From NCBI GenBank assembly GCA_949316235.1, contig OX438747.1, positions 2,852,501-2,916,500 on the forward strand: a stretch of DNA of 64,000 nucleotides, in the 5' to 3' direction. The stretch comes from Oegoconia quadripuncta (Eukaryota; Arthropoda; Insecta; Lepidoptera; Autostichidae). The position numbers and the translations under genes were made by a program. Shown piece by piece: positions 58,101-64,000 of this stretch. The stretch's first letter is position 1, and every line of letters begins with the position of its first letter. The notes below the pieces were generated by a model that saw nothing but the letters and a program-made list of their open reading frames with translations, did no database searches and was not told where the DNA came from.

Positions 58101-61100
58101 TGTTAAGGTAATGAAAAAAATTGCACATGTCGGCTGGTGTCATCGTTTTCAAAACGCTATCACCACTACACCTGTTGCAAGTTGAGCAGTGTTGCAAAAT
58201 ATTTTCAAATGTAATGAAGATGGGTAGATCATGCCACTTTTCTTTTATAATATACAAAATGGAGCCCCACGGAACGCAATTTGAAAGTGACTAAATACTC
58301 GTAGTCTTTTTGAGCAAGTGATAGTTTTTAGAAAGTAGTCATTTTGGGAAGGGGGTCAGTCTGGGAAAGCGGTTTTTGAGAAAGTATTTTAATGAAATGG
58401 TCATTCTGGGAACGTGGTCATTTTGGTGGACCATCTGCACATAAGATGAGGTTTCGGTACGATGGAAATGTAAAATATTTGTAATTTTGTTATAAGTGCT
58501 TTGATCAAAAAAAAAAAATTATTGTCTCTAAATATGGTAGGAATTGATACAGTCAGACGGTCATACAAGGCGGTCATTTTGGGAAGTCGTTCAATTTGGG
58601 AAATGGGTAGTTATAGGAAGGTATATATTTTTGGAAAAGTAGAATCACCTTGAGAAGTTTAGGAAAATAGTCCTAATAAACCAGAGGATAGACTTCAAAA
58701 AAGAAGAGGTTAATAATGCACCCACTTTCGTAAGCCCTTTTATAGCGGTAAATTTCAAGGGTGGTCCCATATTTTAATGATGCACTCCGTAGAACCACAG
58801 TACATCTGGGTATTTATCTAATTTTCTTACTTATTATTAAAAGTGTATATGGTTTACCCATCTCCATGAAACAACAAAACCAATCATACAGCACATAGAG
58901 TGTAACGTGACAGTACGTGTTTAGAGTTATATTAGGCTGGTAGCACACATGCGTGCAATGCGTCTGACCTGCGGCAATATGCCGTAACGCGCGTCAATCT
59001 CCAGCCGCTGGGTCTAGAAATACCGCACGTGTTAGTGTACCTGTATAGTTTGCGCTGGATAGAATCGCTAACACAATCGCAATCGTTAAAACCTGAGAAA
59101 CACATTGAATAGTGTTAATTCAATCGTATACAACATTGAAATGCACACCCGAGAATAACTAATTACTAAGGTAAAGTGATATGGAATCGCTAATATAACA
59201 GGAAATATTTAACAAAGTAAATCAGAAAACTCAAGCACCATAACAAATTTTGCATAATTACATTTTCACGCTCGTGCCGGACACAAATGAAAATAATTTT
59301 TTGCGGTCACCGGTGACCGCCGCGGCGGTAAAAGCTTCACAAATTAATAAAACTTTTTGTAAACCCAATCTTAGTTATTTCGATAAATGATAATCCGCTT
59401 GATATCTAACAAGCTTTTTACCAATTTTGTAACTATTCTTTAATTTCAATGTAATGGAATTACAAAAAAATATAAATAGTTGAAATAGATTCAGTTTCTG
59501 GTTTAAGCCGATCGTACGCCTGCTACAAATGTATGTTGACCTCAGTTGATTAGCGATTGCGACTGAGTTAAGTAATTGATCGCAGGGTCGTGTCGTAAAT
59601 CTATAATATAGGACTTGACTTGAATAGAAAACATGTAAGAAAGAATTGCGTTTCCGAGTAGGAAGACATATGATTTTTTTAACTGCAAATGGAGAATGAT
59701 TCAACGGACATAAACAAATGTAATGCTAGTCTATAACATTAATTATACAGTGGTTTCGATTCGGATGTACAACGAACTAAACTAAATTTAAATTATATGT
59801 ATCCTTTTCTAACCACTAATACATGAAAAGGACGACATATAATTAAGGCCTGATTGATTGATTGATTGATTGATTGATTAAGTAAAAGGATCAAAACAAG
59901 CACTTCTTTATCAATATTAGGTGTACGACGTCACGATTAAAATACTATGGAGCGACTTGTTTTGACAGCTCTTAACTTAATTTGACAGGACTTAATTTAT
60001 AGTCGTCCCTTTCATGTTAATAGTGTTAGAAAAGGATGTATCTGCTTTAAATTTAGTTAGTTCGTTGTACATCAGAATTGACACCAATATCCATTTCGTA
60101 ATGTATGACCACTTAAGACGCTTCTTTCGTAGACTCATACTTGCTATTATTATAGTTCTCACACAACGAGGCATGAGCTTTGCGTTTGTGAGTACATACC
60201 GATCTTCAATCACAGATAATTCAATAGATACAACCCTTCAAATTAAGTTCGGTTTGGAATGTTTTCCCGATATCCACTTTTTACCGCACGCGTAATACCG
60301 CGTATCGGTTGGTCTATTCACTCTGACAGCTATCAACTTGGTTTCATTGAAAACAGCGTAGTAGTTGTGGAAGTAATCAAACCAGAGGGTGGTATTTAAA
60401 ATAGGTTTTTTCTGAGATTGTAAATACCGAAAACCAATCAGCTGCTTCAACCGCGGCGCATGAGCCATTTCTGTCCTGCCCCCGCTCATATCTCGCTGTA
60501 AGAACTGGTATACATTTTTATGTATTTAATTATTTTGAGAGAGGTAGTGTTAGACGTGATAAACAAGTACAATACCTGGTGCCTCTCCAGGAGAGCCTCT
60601 GCGCCAGTGACGTCATTAGCGAGCTCCTCAGAGCTCACAAGCGCCATCATAGAGTTGATCCACGCCATCAGGTCGCGGTAGTCGGAGAGGAACCTACACA
60701 AACATTACTGTGAACAAATATTCGGACATTTACACCAATTATCTTAGGTCTAGATACCTTACATTCTGAAACATCAGGTTTGCCGAGCTTCCCACAAAAA
60801 GTCGCCGGTCTCATCTCACCTCTGAAGGTCATAATAGTTCAGCAATGTGTTTCTCGCCCTGGCTCACAACTGGTGATATCAGCAGTCGCCGTGGGTGGAC
60901 ATCAGGTTGGTCTTATCACACAAAGATTGTCAGTGTCATCTCACCTATGAAAGAACGCATTCGACTCGGCTTGCAGCTGGGCTGACATAAACAGTCGCCA
61001 TATATAGAACTCAGGATTGCCGAGTTCACCTCATAAAAATCTTCATCTCACCTCTCAAAGTATGAGAGTTCAGCAACTTCTTTCTCGTATTGCCCCTCGC

Positions 61101-63873
61101 TTACAGCTAACATCAGCAGTCATCGTGGGTGAACATCCAATTGGCTAAACTTACCACACAAAGACTGTACGTCGATCTTACCTCTGAAGGTCATAAGAGT
61201 CCAGCAGCTTCTCCTTCCTAGCGTTGGCCCTGGCTTGCAGCTGTTGCCAGGCCTCGTTGATCTCTCGCTGCTTGCTGTAGGTGGCGTCGGCGGAGTCACC
61301 GTGGGTGGACATCAGACGGTTGGCGGTGTCGTCCAGTTGGCGGATCTTGTCGCCCAGGGCGGCCAGGTCGCGCTCGAGCCCCTCGTGTTTCCCTGTAGAG
61401 ATAGATGGGCAATGTAAAACGAGAAATATAAGTGTATTCTTTGTTTCAGACACATAGGACATTATCATAAATATAATGAGATTTCGGAGTTCAAAGTTAT
61501 TGTGGAAATACTCAGGGGCTCAAATTCGTATTAGGCCATATCTATATTATATTACACAAAGAAGAATTCTTAAGAATGTGTCGGAACTTCTAAAAATAAA
61601 TTATCTTTAGACGAATTGCTAATGCGGCCCGCTACTTCTGGTCCGTAAACTTCAAATAAGGCCACCTCGGGAACAGTTGTAACACTAGAAGAGCTGAGCA
61701 TATGTTGTTAATCTTTGAGAGCTTTATTCATCCGCAACTTGAAGAACCCCACAACATAGCTCTTTAAAGAAAAACTGGAGCTGATGGGAACATTCCACGA
61801 CGTAAACGATCAAGTAATGTTCGTGTTAATACCGATTCTAAAATACTTAAATTAAACTTTCCACGCCTAACAGTAACTTCCTGTTGACCGGGCGACCTCC
61901 TTCGCCATTTACTCCTTGGTCTCGTTACATACGCAATAGTATTGACACTCACGCTGCAAGGTCTGCACGGAGCGCAGGTCCTTGCCCAGGTCATCGGTGG
62001 CCAGGGCGGCCTCCTTCTCCGCGATCCAGTCCTTCGTCTCGTCAACGTCCCGATGGAAGCGTTGCACCTCGTGAGCGGAGCCCAGCTGGGCCGCGCGCTC
62101 AGCCGTCAGTTGTTGGAGGGACGTCCATTTGGAGTTCAGCTCCTGTATATAGGATAACACGAATTATTTTATAATTTTAAAAGTCTCTTATTTAAGGAGT
62201 TCAAAGATTTTGTATGTTACTAAATAATAGTAATAGAGCTTCCAATTTAATCATATCTAGATTAGAGGTGCCAGCCAATCGTGGCGCGACTATTTGGAAT
62301 TTTCATCAAGTGGCATAAATTTTAAACAGTATAGAATTCTATTATTTTTACGCCACCGAGGGTAATTTGGTACATACGAGGTAAGTCAGACTAACAAAAT
62401 TGTACTTAATTCTATCTACAAAATATATCGTGATTCTATTAGATGACAAGAATGCGTGAATATGAACCGCTCGACTATATCCAGTATATCGTATTCTTAT
62501 ATATCTTTGTCGAATCATAAATTGTATAAATACTTATTTAAAAAGAGCAACCCCTGAGTTTCTTGCTCGTTCTTCTCTGGGGAGACTGCCTAGTGAATTA
62601 GCGATAAATAAATATCATGCCACATACACACAGCGCCATCTAGTTCCACACTAAGCAACTAGGCCAGATGGTTGATAAACAATACAAATACATTTTTTTT
62701 TGTAAATAAATACATACAATACAATGAAAAACATAAATAATTCGGGAACACATGTCTGTATTCATCATACAAACATATGCCCCTAGAGGGATTCCGAATT
62801 GTATTTCATGACGATGTCAGATATTATTCTCATGTTTGGTTGGTGGTCTTCTTCTTCAACGTAAGAGCTATGCTCTTGTCGGTGGAGTAACGACCATGTC
62901 TCTCTACTTTCCGCAAATGTATATAACAAAGAAAATAACACACACACACCTGCATTTGAGTTTTGATCTTGAGTGCGGCCTCAGTCTGTCCGACGGTCAT
63001 CAGTTGTACAGCGATCTCGTTCATCTCGGCGAGGCGAACCTCGTTGGCGCGAAGGTCATTCTGGAAGTCGTCGAACTTCTTCTGCATCACCTCCACCTGC
63101 TCCAGATCCTCGCCGACGTCTTGGACTTGAGCGTGCATCTCCTGGGAATTAGTGAATAATTTATTTGCGAGAACGAAGGTTGGTGTAGCTAAAAGTAACA
63201 CGGTAGTGGCCACTGCCAACGCCCACTGCCAGGGCACATAGCTCGAAGAACTGATAGCACATTGGAACATTAAAGTACGGAGATAAAGGGCGGAGATCTG
63301 GGCTTGAGCATAGTTAGAAAGACATGCCGCTACAAAAGTTACATAAAGCTGTCCCTTTTTAAATGTCCTCTAGCGGAGATCTCTGCTGAGTAATATTCTG
63401 TAATAAGAACCTAGGCGTGGAGACCACGCACCGACAAGCGCAGTTTAGCACGACGTAATGAAAGTTGCCAGAAGTCGATTTATACAGGCCACTTCCAATT
63501 GGTCATTCTGGAAATGTATGGTGAGGCCTGTTCTGTAGTGGACGTCCTGTGGCTGGTATGATGATGAATAAGTGTTACGCGTCCAGTCTAATGTACAATA
63601 AACAATATTTCAAATACAATTTTGTTTGAAAGTTTATGTGTGTGCATGTTTGTTACCTCTTCGTGTGCCGTTTAGGCGGCTTGACGGATTTGACTGGCCG
63701 TTAGATTCGAGCCAACGAATTCGCGGGCAACACCTAGTATATTATACCTTGTCCTTGATCCATGTAGCGAGCTCTGCTGCCTCACGGACAAGCACGTAGG
63801 CTTTGACTGTCTCGTTGAGTTTGTTCTGCCTCTCCCGAGCGAGACCCAGGAGATTGTCATACTGCGACTCGAT
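31853..63873 (-). CDS. alpha-Spec: alpha-spectrin, C-terminal 1368 residues
   Basis: Twenty-five exons join in phase: 63873-63748, 63141-62950, 62142-61953, 61392-61182, 60693-60576, 56573-56425, 56044-55840, 55569-55424, 49387-49285, 48940-48791, 46850-46713, 46573-46456, 45609-45414, 45280-44963, 44337-44133, 43134-42930, 42097-41871, 40809-40696, 39295-39148, 37583-37469, 34900-34788, 34366-34217, 33497-33327, 33135-32966, 31981-31853. The protein is a chain of three-helix spectrin repeats; eleven repeat starts are marked by W-I/W-M/W-F/W-L motifs ([59 protein letters not shown]). An EF-hand domain and LFQN stop end it. It pairs with beta-spectrin as the flexible rod of the submembrane skeleton, tied to actin and ankyrin. 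The SH3 insert and N-terminal repeats are upstream of this window. Residue match to the insect protein is high throughout and no exon is missing. Confidence 0.97.
32205..32315 (+). repeat. SINE-B 3' fragment
   Basis: Starts inside the body (TTATGTATGTTTATCTG) and runs through GTTTGGGACTAGATGATTGG to a TATTTATTTACTTATTT tail. It is in the penultimate alpha-spectrin intron. Confidence 0.65.
32560..32770 (-). repeat. SINE-C copy, partial
   Basis: Antisense, with the oligo-A end at about 32550-32558, then the CACACCTGATGTTAAGTGAA block, ACCCCAACATATTCGGGG and AGATAAGATGGTGGTAGCTA. The head is missing. Confidence 0.7.
33498..34216 (-). other. alpha-spectrin intron, no repeat recognised
   Basis: AT-rich intron between the EF-hand exon and the exon at 34366. 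I see no gene, RNA or known repeat. Confidence 0.45.
34545..34720 (+). repeat. GCGAAAGT-type repeat, uninterrupted copy
   Basis: AAATGCGAAAGTGTCTGTG, CGCCTAAACGGCTGGACGGA, GGATCTGGATTAACATATAG, CGCGAAGTTGCGGGCAAGT. It shows the empty target site that is occupied in the copy at 12900-14150. Confidence 0.65.
35148..35195. repeat. Perfect 19-bp-arm hairpin with T10 loop
   Basis: CAATTACCTAGTTCTTACC is followed by ten T and its exact reverse complement. It lies in an alpha-spectrin intron next to a remnant that resembles SINE-B. Confidence 0.6.
35490..35890 (-). repeat. SINE-C fragment and adjoining 3'-UTR repeat
   Basis: Bases 35490-35655 are a diverged antisense SINE-C (CACAACAATAACATTGCTG, GATAAGTTGGTGGTAGCTAG). 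Bases 35655-35890 are an antisense copy of the repeat at 3325-3572 (ACCTCTATCCCAAATGGATT, GAGTCCATCGCCG, CCCACGGGAAGAGACGGG). Confidence 0.6.
35890..37468 (-). other. alpha-spectrin intron, unassigned
   Basis: AT-rich intron downstream of the exon at 37583-37469. Frames of up to about 108 codons in it have no recognisable domain, start context or splice partners. I see no gene. Confidence 0.45.
37705..38035 (-). repeat. SINE-C, full length
   Basis: Complete antisense copy from the 3' end (CACACCTGATGTTAAGTGAA at 37741) to the head (GATCGAGCCCGCGACCTCCG, box B region; TAAACCCAATGTTGTTTACA; GAGCCACGGAGG). A third, partial copy lies at 38395-38575. Confidence 0.75.
38395..38575 (-). repeat. SINE-C copy, partial
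   Basis: Antisense 3' half: CACACCTGATGTTAAGTGGA, then CCCCAACACACTTGGAGGAC, AAGATGGTGGTAGCTAGCC. The head and part of the middle are deleted. Confidence 0.7.
38911..39090 (+). repeat. SINE-A, 5'-truncated, with target duplication
   Basis: It starts in the body (GATGAATACAGACATGTGTA) and ends GATGGCGCTGTGTGTATG plus TATTTATTTATT. The sequence TATTTCAAAGGTCTTGAA stands at 38885-38902 and again at 39091-39108, a target-site duplication of at least 13 bp. The right flank is 40 bp from the donor of the alpha-spectrin exon 39295-39148. Confidence 0.8.
39455..39785 (+). repeat. SINE-C, full length reference copy
   Basis: Starts CCGCCTCCGTGGCTCAATG and has GGTCGCGGGTTCGATCCCC (box B). It ends TTCACTTAACATCAGGTGTC, GTACGGACACGTCGTGC and an oligo-A tail. 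It is the least diverged copy in the window. Confidence 0.8.
39980..40209 (-). repeat. SINE-B, full length
   Basis: Antisense, from the T-rich end (39968-39987) to GATAGGGTCACTATCCACTA and CACCAATCGGTCGTC. Box B reads GATTCGAACCC in this strand. It matches 21557-21792. Confidence 0.78.
40404..40500. repeat. Small foldback
   Basis: CGCTCGCTTGCGTTCGATCC... and TACCAAATTTAGCAAACGAACG: arms of about 35 bp around a 20-base loop, with a few mismatches. No copies were noticed elsewhere in the window. Confidence 0.5.
40810..41870 (-). other. alpha-spectrin intron, no repeat recognised
   Basis: Intron between exons 42097-41871 and 40809-40696. AT-rich, with a weak antisense frame of about 80 codons that has no domain. 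Nothing else is visible. Confidence 0.45.
42098..42929 (-). other. alpha-spectrin intron, unassigned
   Basis: AT-rich intron between exons 43134-42930 and 42097-41871. No gene or clear repeat. Confidence 0.45.
43135..44132 (-). other. alpha-spectrin intron: SINE-A and unassigned sequence
   Basis: Bases 43797-44043 are an antisense SINE-A (tail CACACAGCGCCATCTAG, box B GGGATTCGAACCCGC, head CTAACCACTACAACAAAC). Bases 43190-43790 include a GC-richer stretch (43500-43580) with CCCACCTCCCCCCAGCAG that I cannot assign. Confidence 0.55.
43797..44043 (-). repeat. SINE-A, near full length
   Basis: Antisense copy. Its head lies only 90 bp from the donor of the alpha-spectrin exon 44337-44133. Confidence 0.75.
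44338..44962 (-). other. alpha-spectrin intron, unassigned
   Basis: Between exons 45280-44963 and 44337-44133. It contains ordinary AT-rich sequence and a possible repeat fragment near 44690-44760 (CCTCGTCCCGACCTTGTCGA). No gene is visible. Confidence 0.45.
45870..46120 (-). repeat. SINE-C copy, internally deleted
   Basis: Antisense: oligo-A end (45860-45870), CACACCTGATGTGAAGTGAA, ACCCCAACACATTTGGGG, AAGATGGTGGTAGCTAGCC, then a jump to ACATGTTTACATGGAACCAC near 46096. Confidence 0.7.
46895..47215 (+). pseudogene. LINE RT tail and 3' UTR, 5'-truncated
   Basis: Short sense frame: [16 protein letters not shown] then stop (about 46939-46989), almost the same ending as at 26178 and 11697. The 3'-UTR stem-loop block follows at 47055 (GAGCAACCCTTGAGTTTC, TTGCTC, CTGGGGGA). 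It ends near a GATTTGATTTGACTTGAC simple tail. Confidence 0.75.
47405..47670. mobile_element. Near-perfect palindromic MITE, mariner-like
   Basis: Arms of about 115 bp are almost identical in reverse complement (ends ACAGGGTGTAACGGTTAAGT and the complement) around a 40-base centre, with TA at both outer ends. Open frames over both strands (47304-47618; 47456-47689) are mirror images and not genes. A diverged relative lies at about 15945-16050. Confidence 0.8.
47870..48110 (+). pseudogene. LINE fragment with zinc-knuckle-like CxHxCxC tail
   Basis: A sense frame reads [20 protein letters not shown]. The pattern C-x9-H-x3-C-x-C following F resembles the CxxC-H-C knuckle after the RNase H domain of R1/LOA/jockey-type LINEs; the first cysteine is replaced by glycine. 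The surrounding frames are broken. I see no full protein. Confidence 0.45.
48341..48758. repeat. MITE family F3, copy 2
   Basis: Full-length inverse copy of 25337-25752, with ends GGTCCTTACCTATGAAGTTG and CATAGGTAAAGACC. The frame at 48553-48747 is MITE sequence and not a gene. Confidence 0.78.
49388..50444 (+). other. alpha-spectrin intron before the LINE, and LINE 5' UTR
   Basis: No alpha-spectrin exon lies here. The LINE's 5' boundary is not clear. At 50325-50385 a box-B-like CGAGTTCGATCCCC follows GGGGATAAGACGACGG, and a run of T (50392-50405) precedes ORF1. Confidence 0.4.
50445..52016 (+). CDS. LINE ORF1: PHD-like zinc finger, coiled coil, esterase-like C-terminus
   Basis: Starts [16 protein letters not shown] at 50445 and has 523 residues. 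The N-terminus has paired CxxC motifs (CKVC, CSVC, then CLSC after VWK), a PHD-like zinc finger. Residues about 140-200 and 265-310 are charged heptad-rich coiled coils ([40 protein letters not shown]). The C-terminus ([41 protein letters not shown]) resembles the SGNH-esterase-like part found in ORF1 of CR1/L2-group LINEs. Such ORF1 proteins bind the element RNA. It has no internal stop. It lies antisense to alpha-spectrin, in the intron 49388-55423. Confidence 0.85.
   Translation: MASASSICKVCSNTLLKEKLKCSVCRLDYDIKCAKVPEKIYYLMTPESKSVWKCLSCRKRLNTVKNKLPSKTKQDVSNVTMRKKDLSIDKANTTPTTKDLSEFKDMALNPQYPLIKSKSSESLVMTDDTINNSRFVSLSLESINDLEIVNELKMEIKTLKGRLESAENELDNTIVERNELERQVAKLTQEVTVLKNICKSPGAIKKTGLSSANKYSERNGQHEIRMNTPSTEQTRLENLDDHTQSFITTSNSTKAPGSTIDTTQMEQLEQEIIELQTELLQAQDEISRLNKISERLEANIQGNEYNSTKTLYNLIHEEESRIHSKSYRGKLWILSNYGRNKVVQAVDSMDLFAEFDYCHYITPNVGIEILLRDIENRVKNFTKKDYCVIMIGESDFRLMKDSSLLVQLLRKKLQSLKNTNVICGKNIYNFGIEKFNNLLCQDVHEYNYGNLLDSNLTLTLDMFSSFSGRLNNRGIKNIMMNLADAISTHEARHSIEKICNATDESWDTVNTIESTQKNQLFRL
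51982..54874 (+). CDS. LINE ORF2: AP endonuclease plus reverse transcriptase, one frameshift
   Basis: The frame opens at 51982 (after a TAG at 51979), overlaps the end of ORF1, and shows endonuclease motifs [25 protein letters not shown] and SDHTAQ. At 52930-52938 a run of nine A breaks the frame by one base: with one A fewer it reads on as [12 protein letters not shown]. The RT part (frame 52939-54874) has [66 protein letters not shown], catalytic YADD, and a LINE C-terminal domain to the TAA at 54874. Apart from the A-run slip no stop is seen. There is no ATG near the ORF2 start, so re-initiation or a non-AUG start is likely. It encodes nicking and reverse transcription for target-primed insertion. 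Confidence 0.85.
54875..55170 (+). repeat. LINE 3' UTR and TTGA simple tail
   Basis: A 3' UTR of about 255 bases is followed by TCACAAATAAATTGATTGA and about eight TTGA units (55136-55169), which is the usual microsatellite end of such LINEs. Confidence 0.75.
56574..58240 (-). other. alpha-spectrin intron, unassigned
   Basis: First part of the long intron between exons 60693-60576 and 56573-56425. An AAT/ATA simple tract lies at 57127-57160. No other gene, RNA or clear repeat is visible. Confidence 0.45.
58290..58650 (+). repeat. Diverged minisatellite based on GTCATTTTGGGAA
   Basis: At least six imperfect units occur at irregular spacing: GTCATTTTGGGAAG, GTCAGTCTGGGAAAG, GTCATTCTGGGAACG, GTCATTTTGGTGG, GTCATTTTGGGAAG, TTCAATTTGGGAAATG. 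It shows no coding sense. Confidence 0.6.
58690..59750 (-). other. alpha-spectrin intron, with an 18-bp perfect palindrome
   Basis: An exact palindrome, GCGGTCACCGGTGACCGC, lies at 59303-59320 in AT-rich sequence. No gene is visible. A weak antisense frame at 59375-59704 has no domain. Confidence 0.5.
59751..60092. repeat. Foldback MITE family F1, long variant
   Basis: Ends TTTCGATTCGGATGTACAAC and the complement GTTGTACATCAGAATTGACA. The arms extend through ACTAAACTAAATTTAAAT. The interior is about 250 bp and differs from copies 1-3; it contains an ATTG simple tract (59851-59881). Confidence 0.65.
60094..60575 (-). other. alpha-spectrin intron end, unassigned
   Basis: Antisense frame 60238-60489 (83 codons) has no recognisable domain. 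I see no gene. Confidence 0.4.
60760..61181 (-). pseudogene. Decayed tandem copies of the 3' part of an alpha-spectrin exon
   Basis: The intron downstream (on the minus strand) of exon 61392-61182 contains at least two clear and one weak copy of that exon's end. Shared blocks include CACCTCTGAAGGTCAT (60815; real 61182-61194), CTCGCCCTGGCTCACAACTG (cf. TTGGCCCTGGCTTGCAGCTG), GTCGCCGTGGGTGGACATCA (cf. 61294-61313) and TTACCACACAAAGACTGT versus CTTATCACACAAAGATTGTC. In-frame stops (for example TGA in 60880s) and lost splice acceptors show these are not working exons. Confidence 0.72.
61393..61952 (-). other. alpha-spectrin intron, no repeat recognised
   Basis: Between exons 62142-61953 and 61392-61182. 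Ordinary intron sequence; nothing recognised. Confidence 0.45.
62420..62600 (+). repeat. LINE 3'-UTR fragment with conserved stem-loop
   Basis: A degenerate RT tail is followed by AAAAGAGCAACCCCTGAGTT, TCTTGCTCGTTCTTCTCTGG and GGAGACTGCC at 62541-62590. It is the best-matched copy of the shared 3'-UTR block. Confidence 0.6.
62621..62800 (-). repeat. SINE-A, partial
   Basis: Antisense: CACACAGCGCCATCTAGTTC, TGTAAATAAATACATAC, ACACATGTCTGTATTCATCA, and CCCCTAGAGGGATTC, ending where box B would be. The tRNA-like head is lost. Confidence 0.7.
63142..63747 (-). other. alpha-spectrin intron: repeats
   Basis: It has a copy of the short repeat GTGGACGTCCTGTGGCTGGT (63539) and a GCGAAAGT-type repeat (63600-63740, ending GCGGGCAACACCTAGTA). 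No gene. Confidence 0.45.
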
Positions 63874-64000
63874 CTGTTGAAGAACAAAAACGCGTGATCA
63901 ATCGTATATTGGCTGAGAAATTACTTGATGTCAAAATATTTTGAGGTATATGGCGGCTAGAAATCCATTTTAAATTGTATTTTTACTCTTATTTGCTATT

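Noticed and set aside
59375..59704. 109-codon antisense gene
   Set aside because: No recognisable domain and no repeat or splice support; judged to be chance in AT-rich intron.
60811..60933. Alternative (mutually exclusive) alpha-spectrin exon
   Set aside because: In-frame stops and no usable acceptor; the copy is decayed.

Overview
This is a eukaryotic, insect-type window. Genes are split into short exons with GT-AG introns, intergenic DNA is AT-rich, and several tRNA-derived SINE families, LINE tails and foldback MITEs recur on both strands. Their style (a three-base-tail tRNA-SINE near 935, jockey/CR1-like RT tails, a GCGAAAGT-type repeat) is typical of Lepidoptera. A butterfly or moth is my inference; the species cannot be told from sequence alone. 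Four protein-coding genes can be supported by joining exons whose reading phases all agree. (1) 152-12251 (+): 3' part of a G9a/EHMT histone H3K9 methyltransferase gene, from its last ankyrin repeats through pre-SET, SET and post-SET to the stop. (2) 16948-18862 (-): an unrecognised gene with a tandem 14-residue repeat carrying SUMO-type psi-K-x-E motifs; its 5' end is masked by a Harbinger MITE. (3) 20226-24997 (+): a complete Mps1/TTK spindle-checkpoint kinase, six coding exons, 578 residues. (4) 31853-63873 (-): the C-terminal 1368 residues of alpha-spectrin, 25 exons, ending in the EF-hand domain and stop; the N-terminal part lies beyond base 64000. Mps1 and alpha-spectrin are convergent. 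Their functions (chromatin silencing, spindle checkpoint, membrane skeleton) are unrelated, and nothing suggests co-regulation. 

Most of the rest is transposable-element DNA. 4.0-8.0 kb, a G9a intron, holds a 2.9-kb element with 650-bp inverted arms and two nested foldbacks. 10.3-14.1 kb has two 1.06-kb PIF/Harbinger-like elements in opposite orientation on either side of the last G9a exon. 25.3-31.8 kb, between Mps1 and alpha-spectrin, has a 5'-truncated LINE with an open RT frame and several MITEs. The alpha-spectrin introns carry SINEs, a nest of stacked foldbacks (39.36-40.31 kb), a perfect 270-bp palindrome (47.4 kb), a nearly full-length two-ORF LINE (about 50.4-55.17 kb) and decayed tandem copies of part of an alpha-spectrin exon (60.76-61.18 kb). 

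No single novel system of the defence or operon kind is present. The most interesting signals are the SUMO-motif minisatellite protein, a shared 3'-UTR fold in the LINE tails, the pseudo-exon duplication in alpha-spectrin, a SINE abutting the Mps1 last-exon acceptor, very long pre-mRNA hairpins in G9a, and an occupied/empty-site pair defining a Harbinger-like element. All coordinates and junctions were read by eye; no alignment or search was run.
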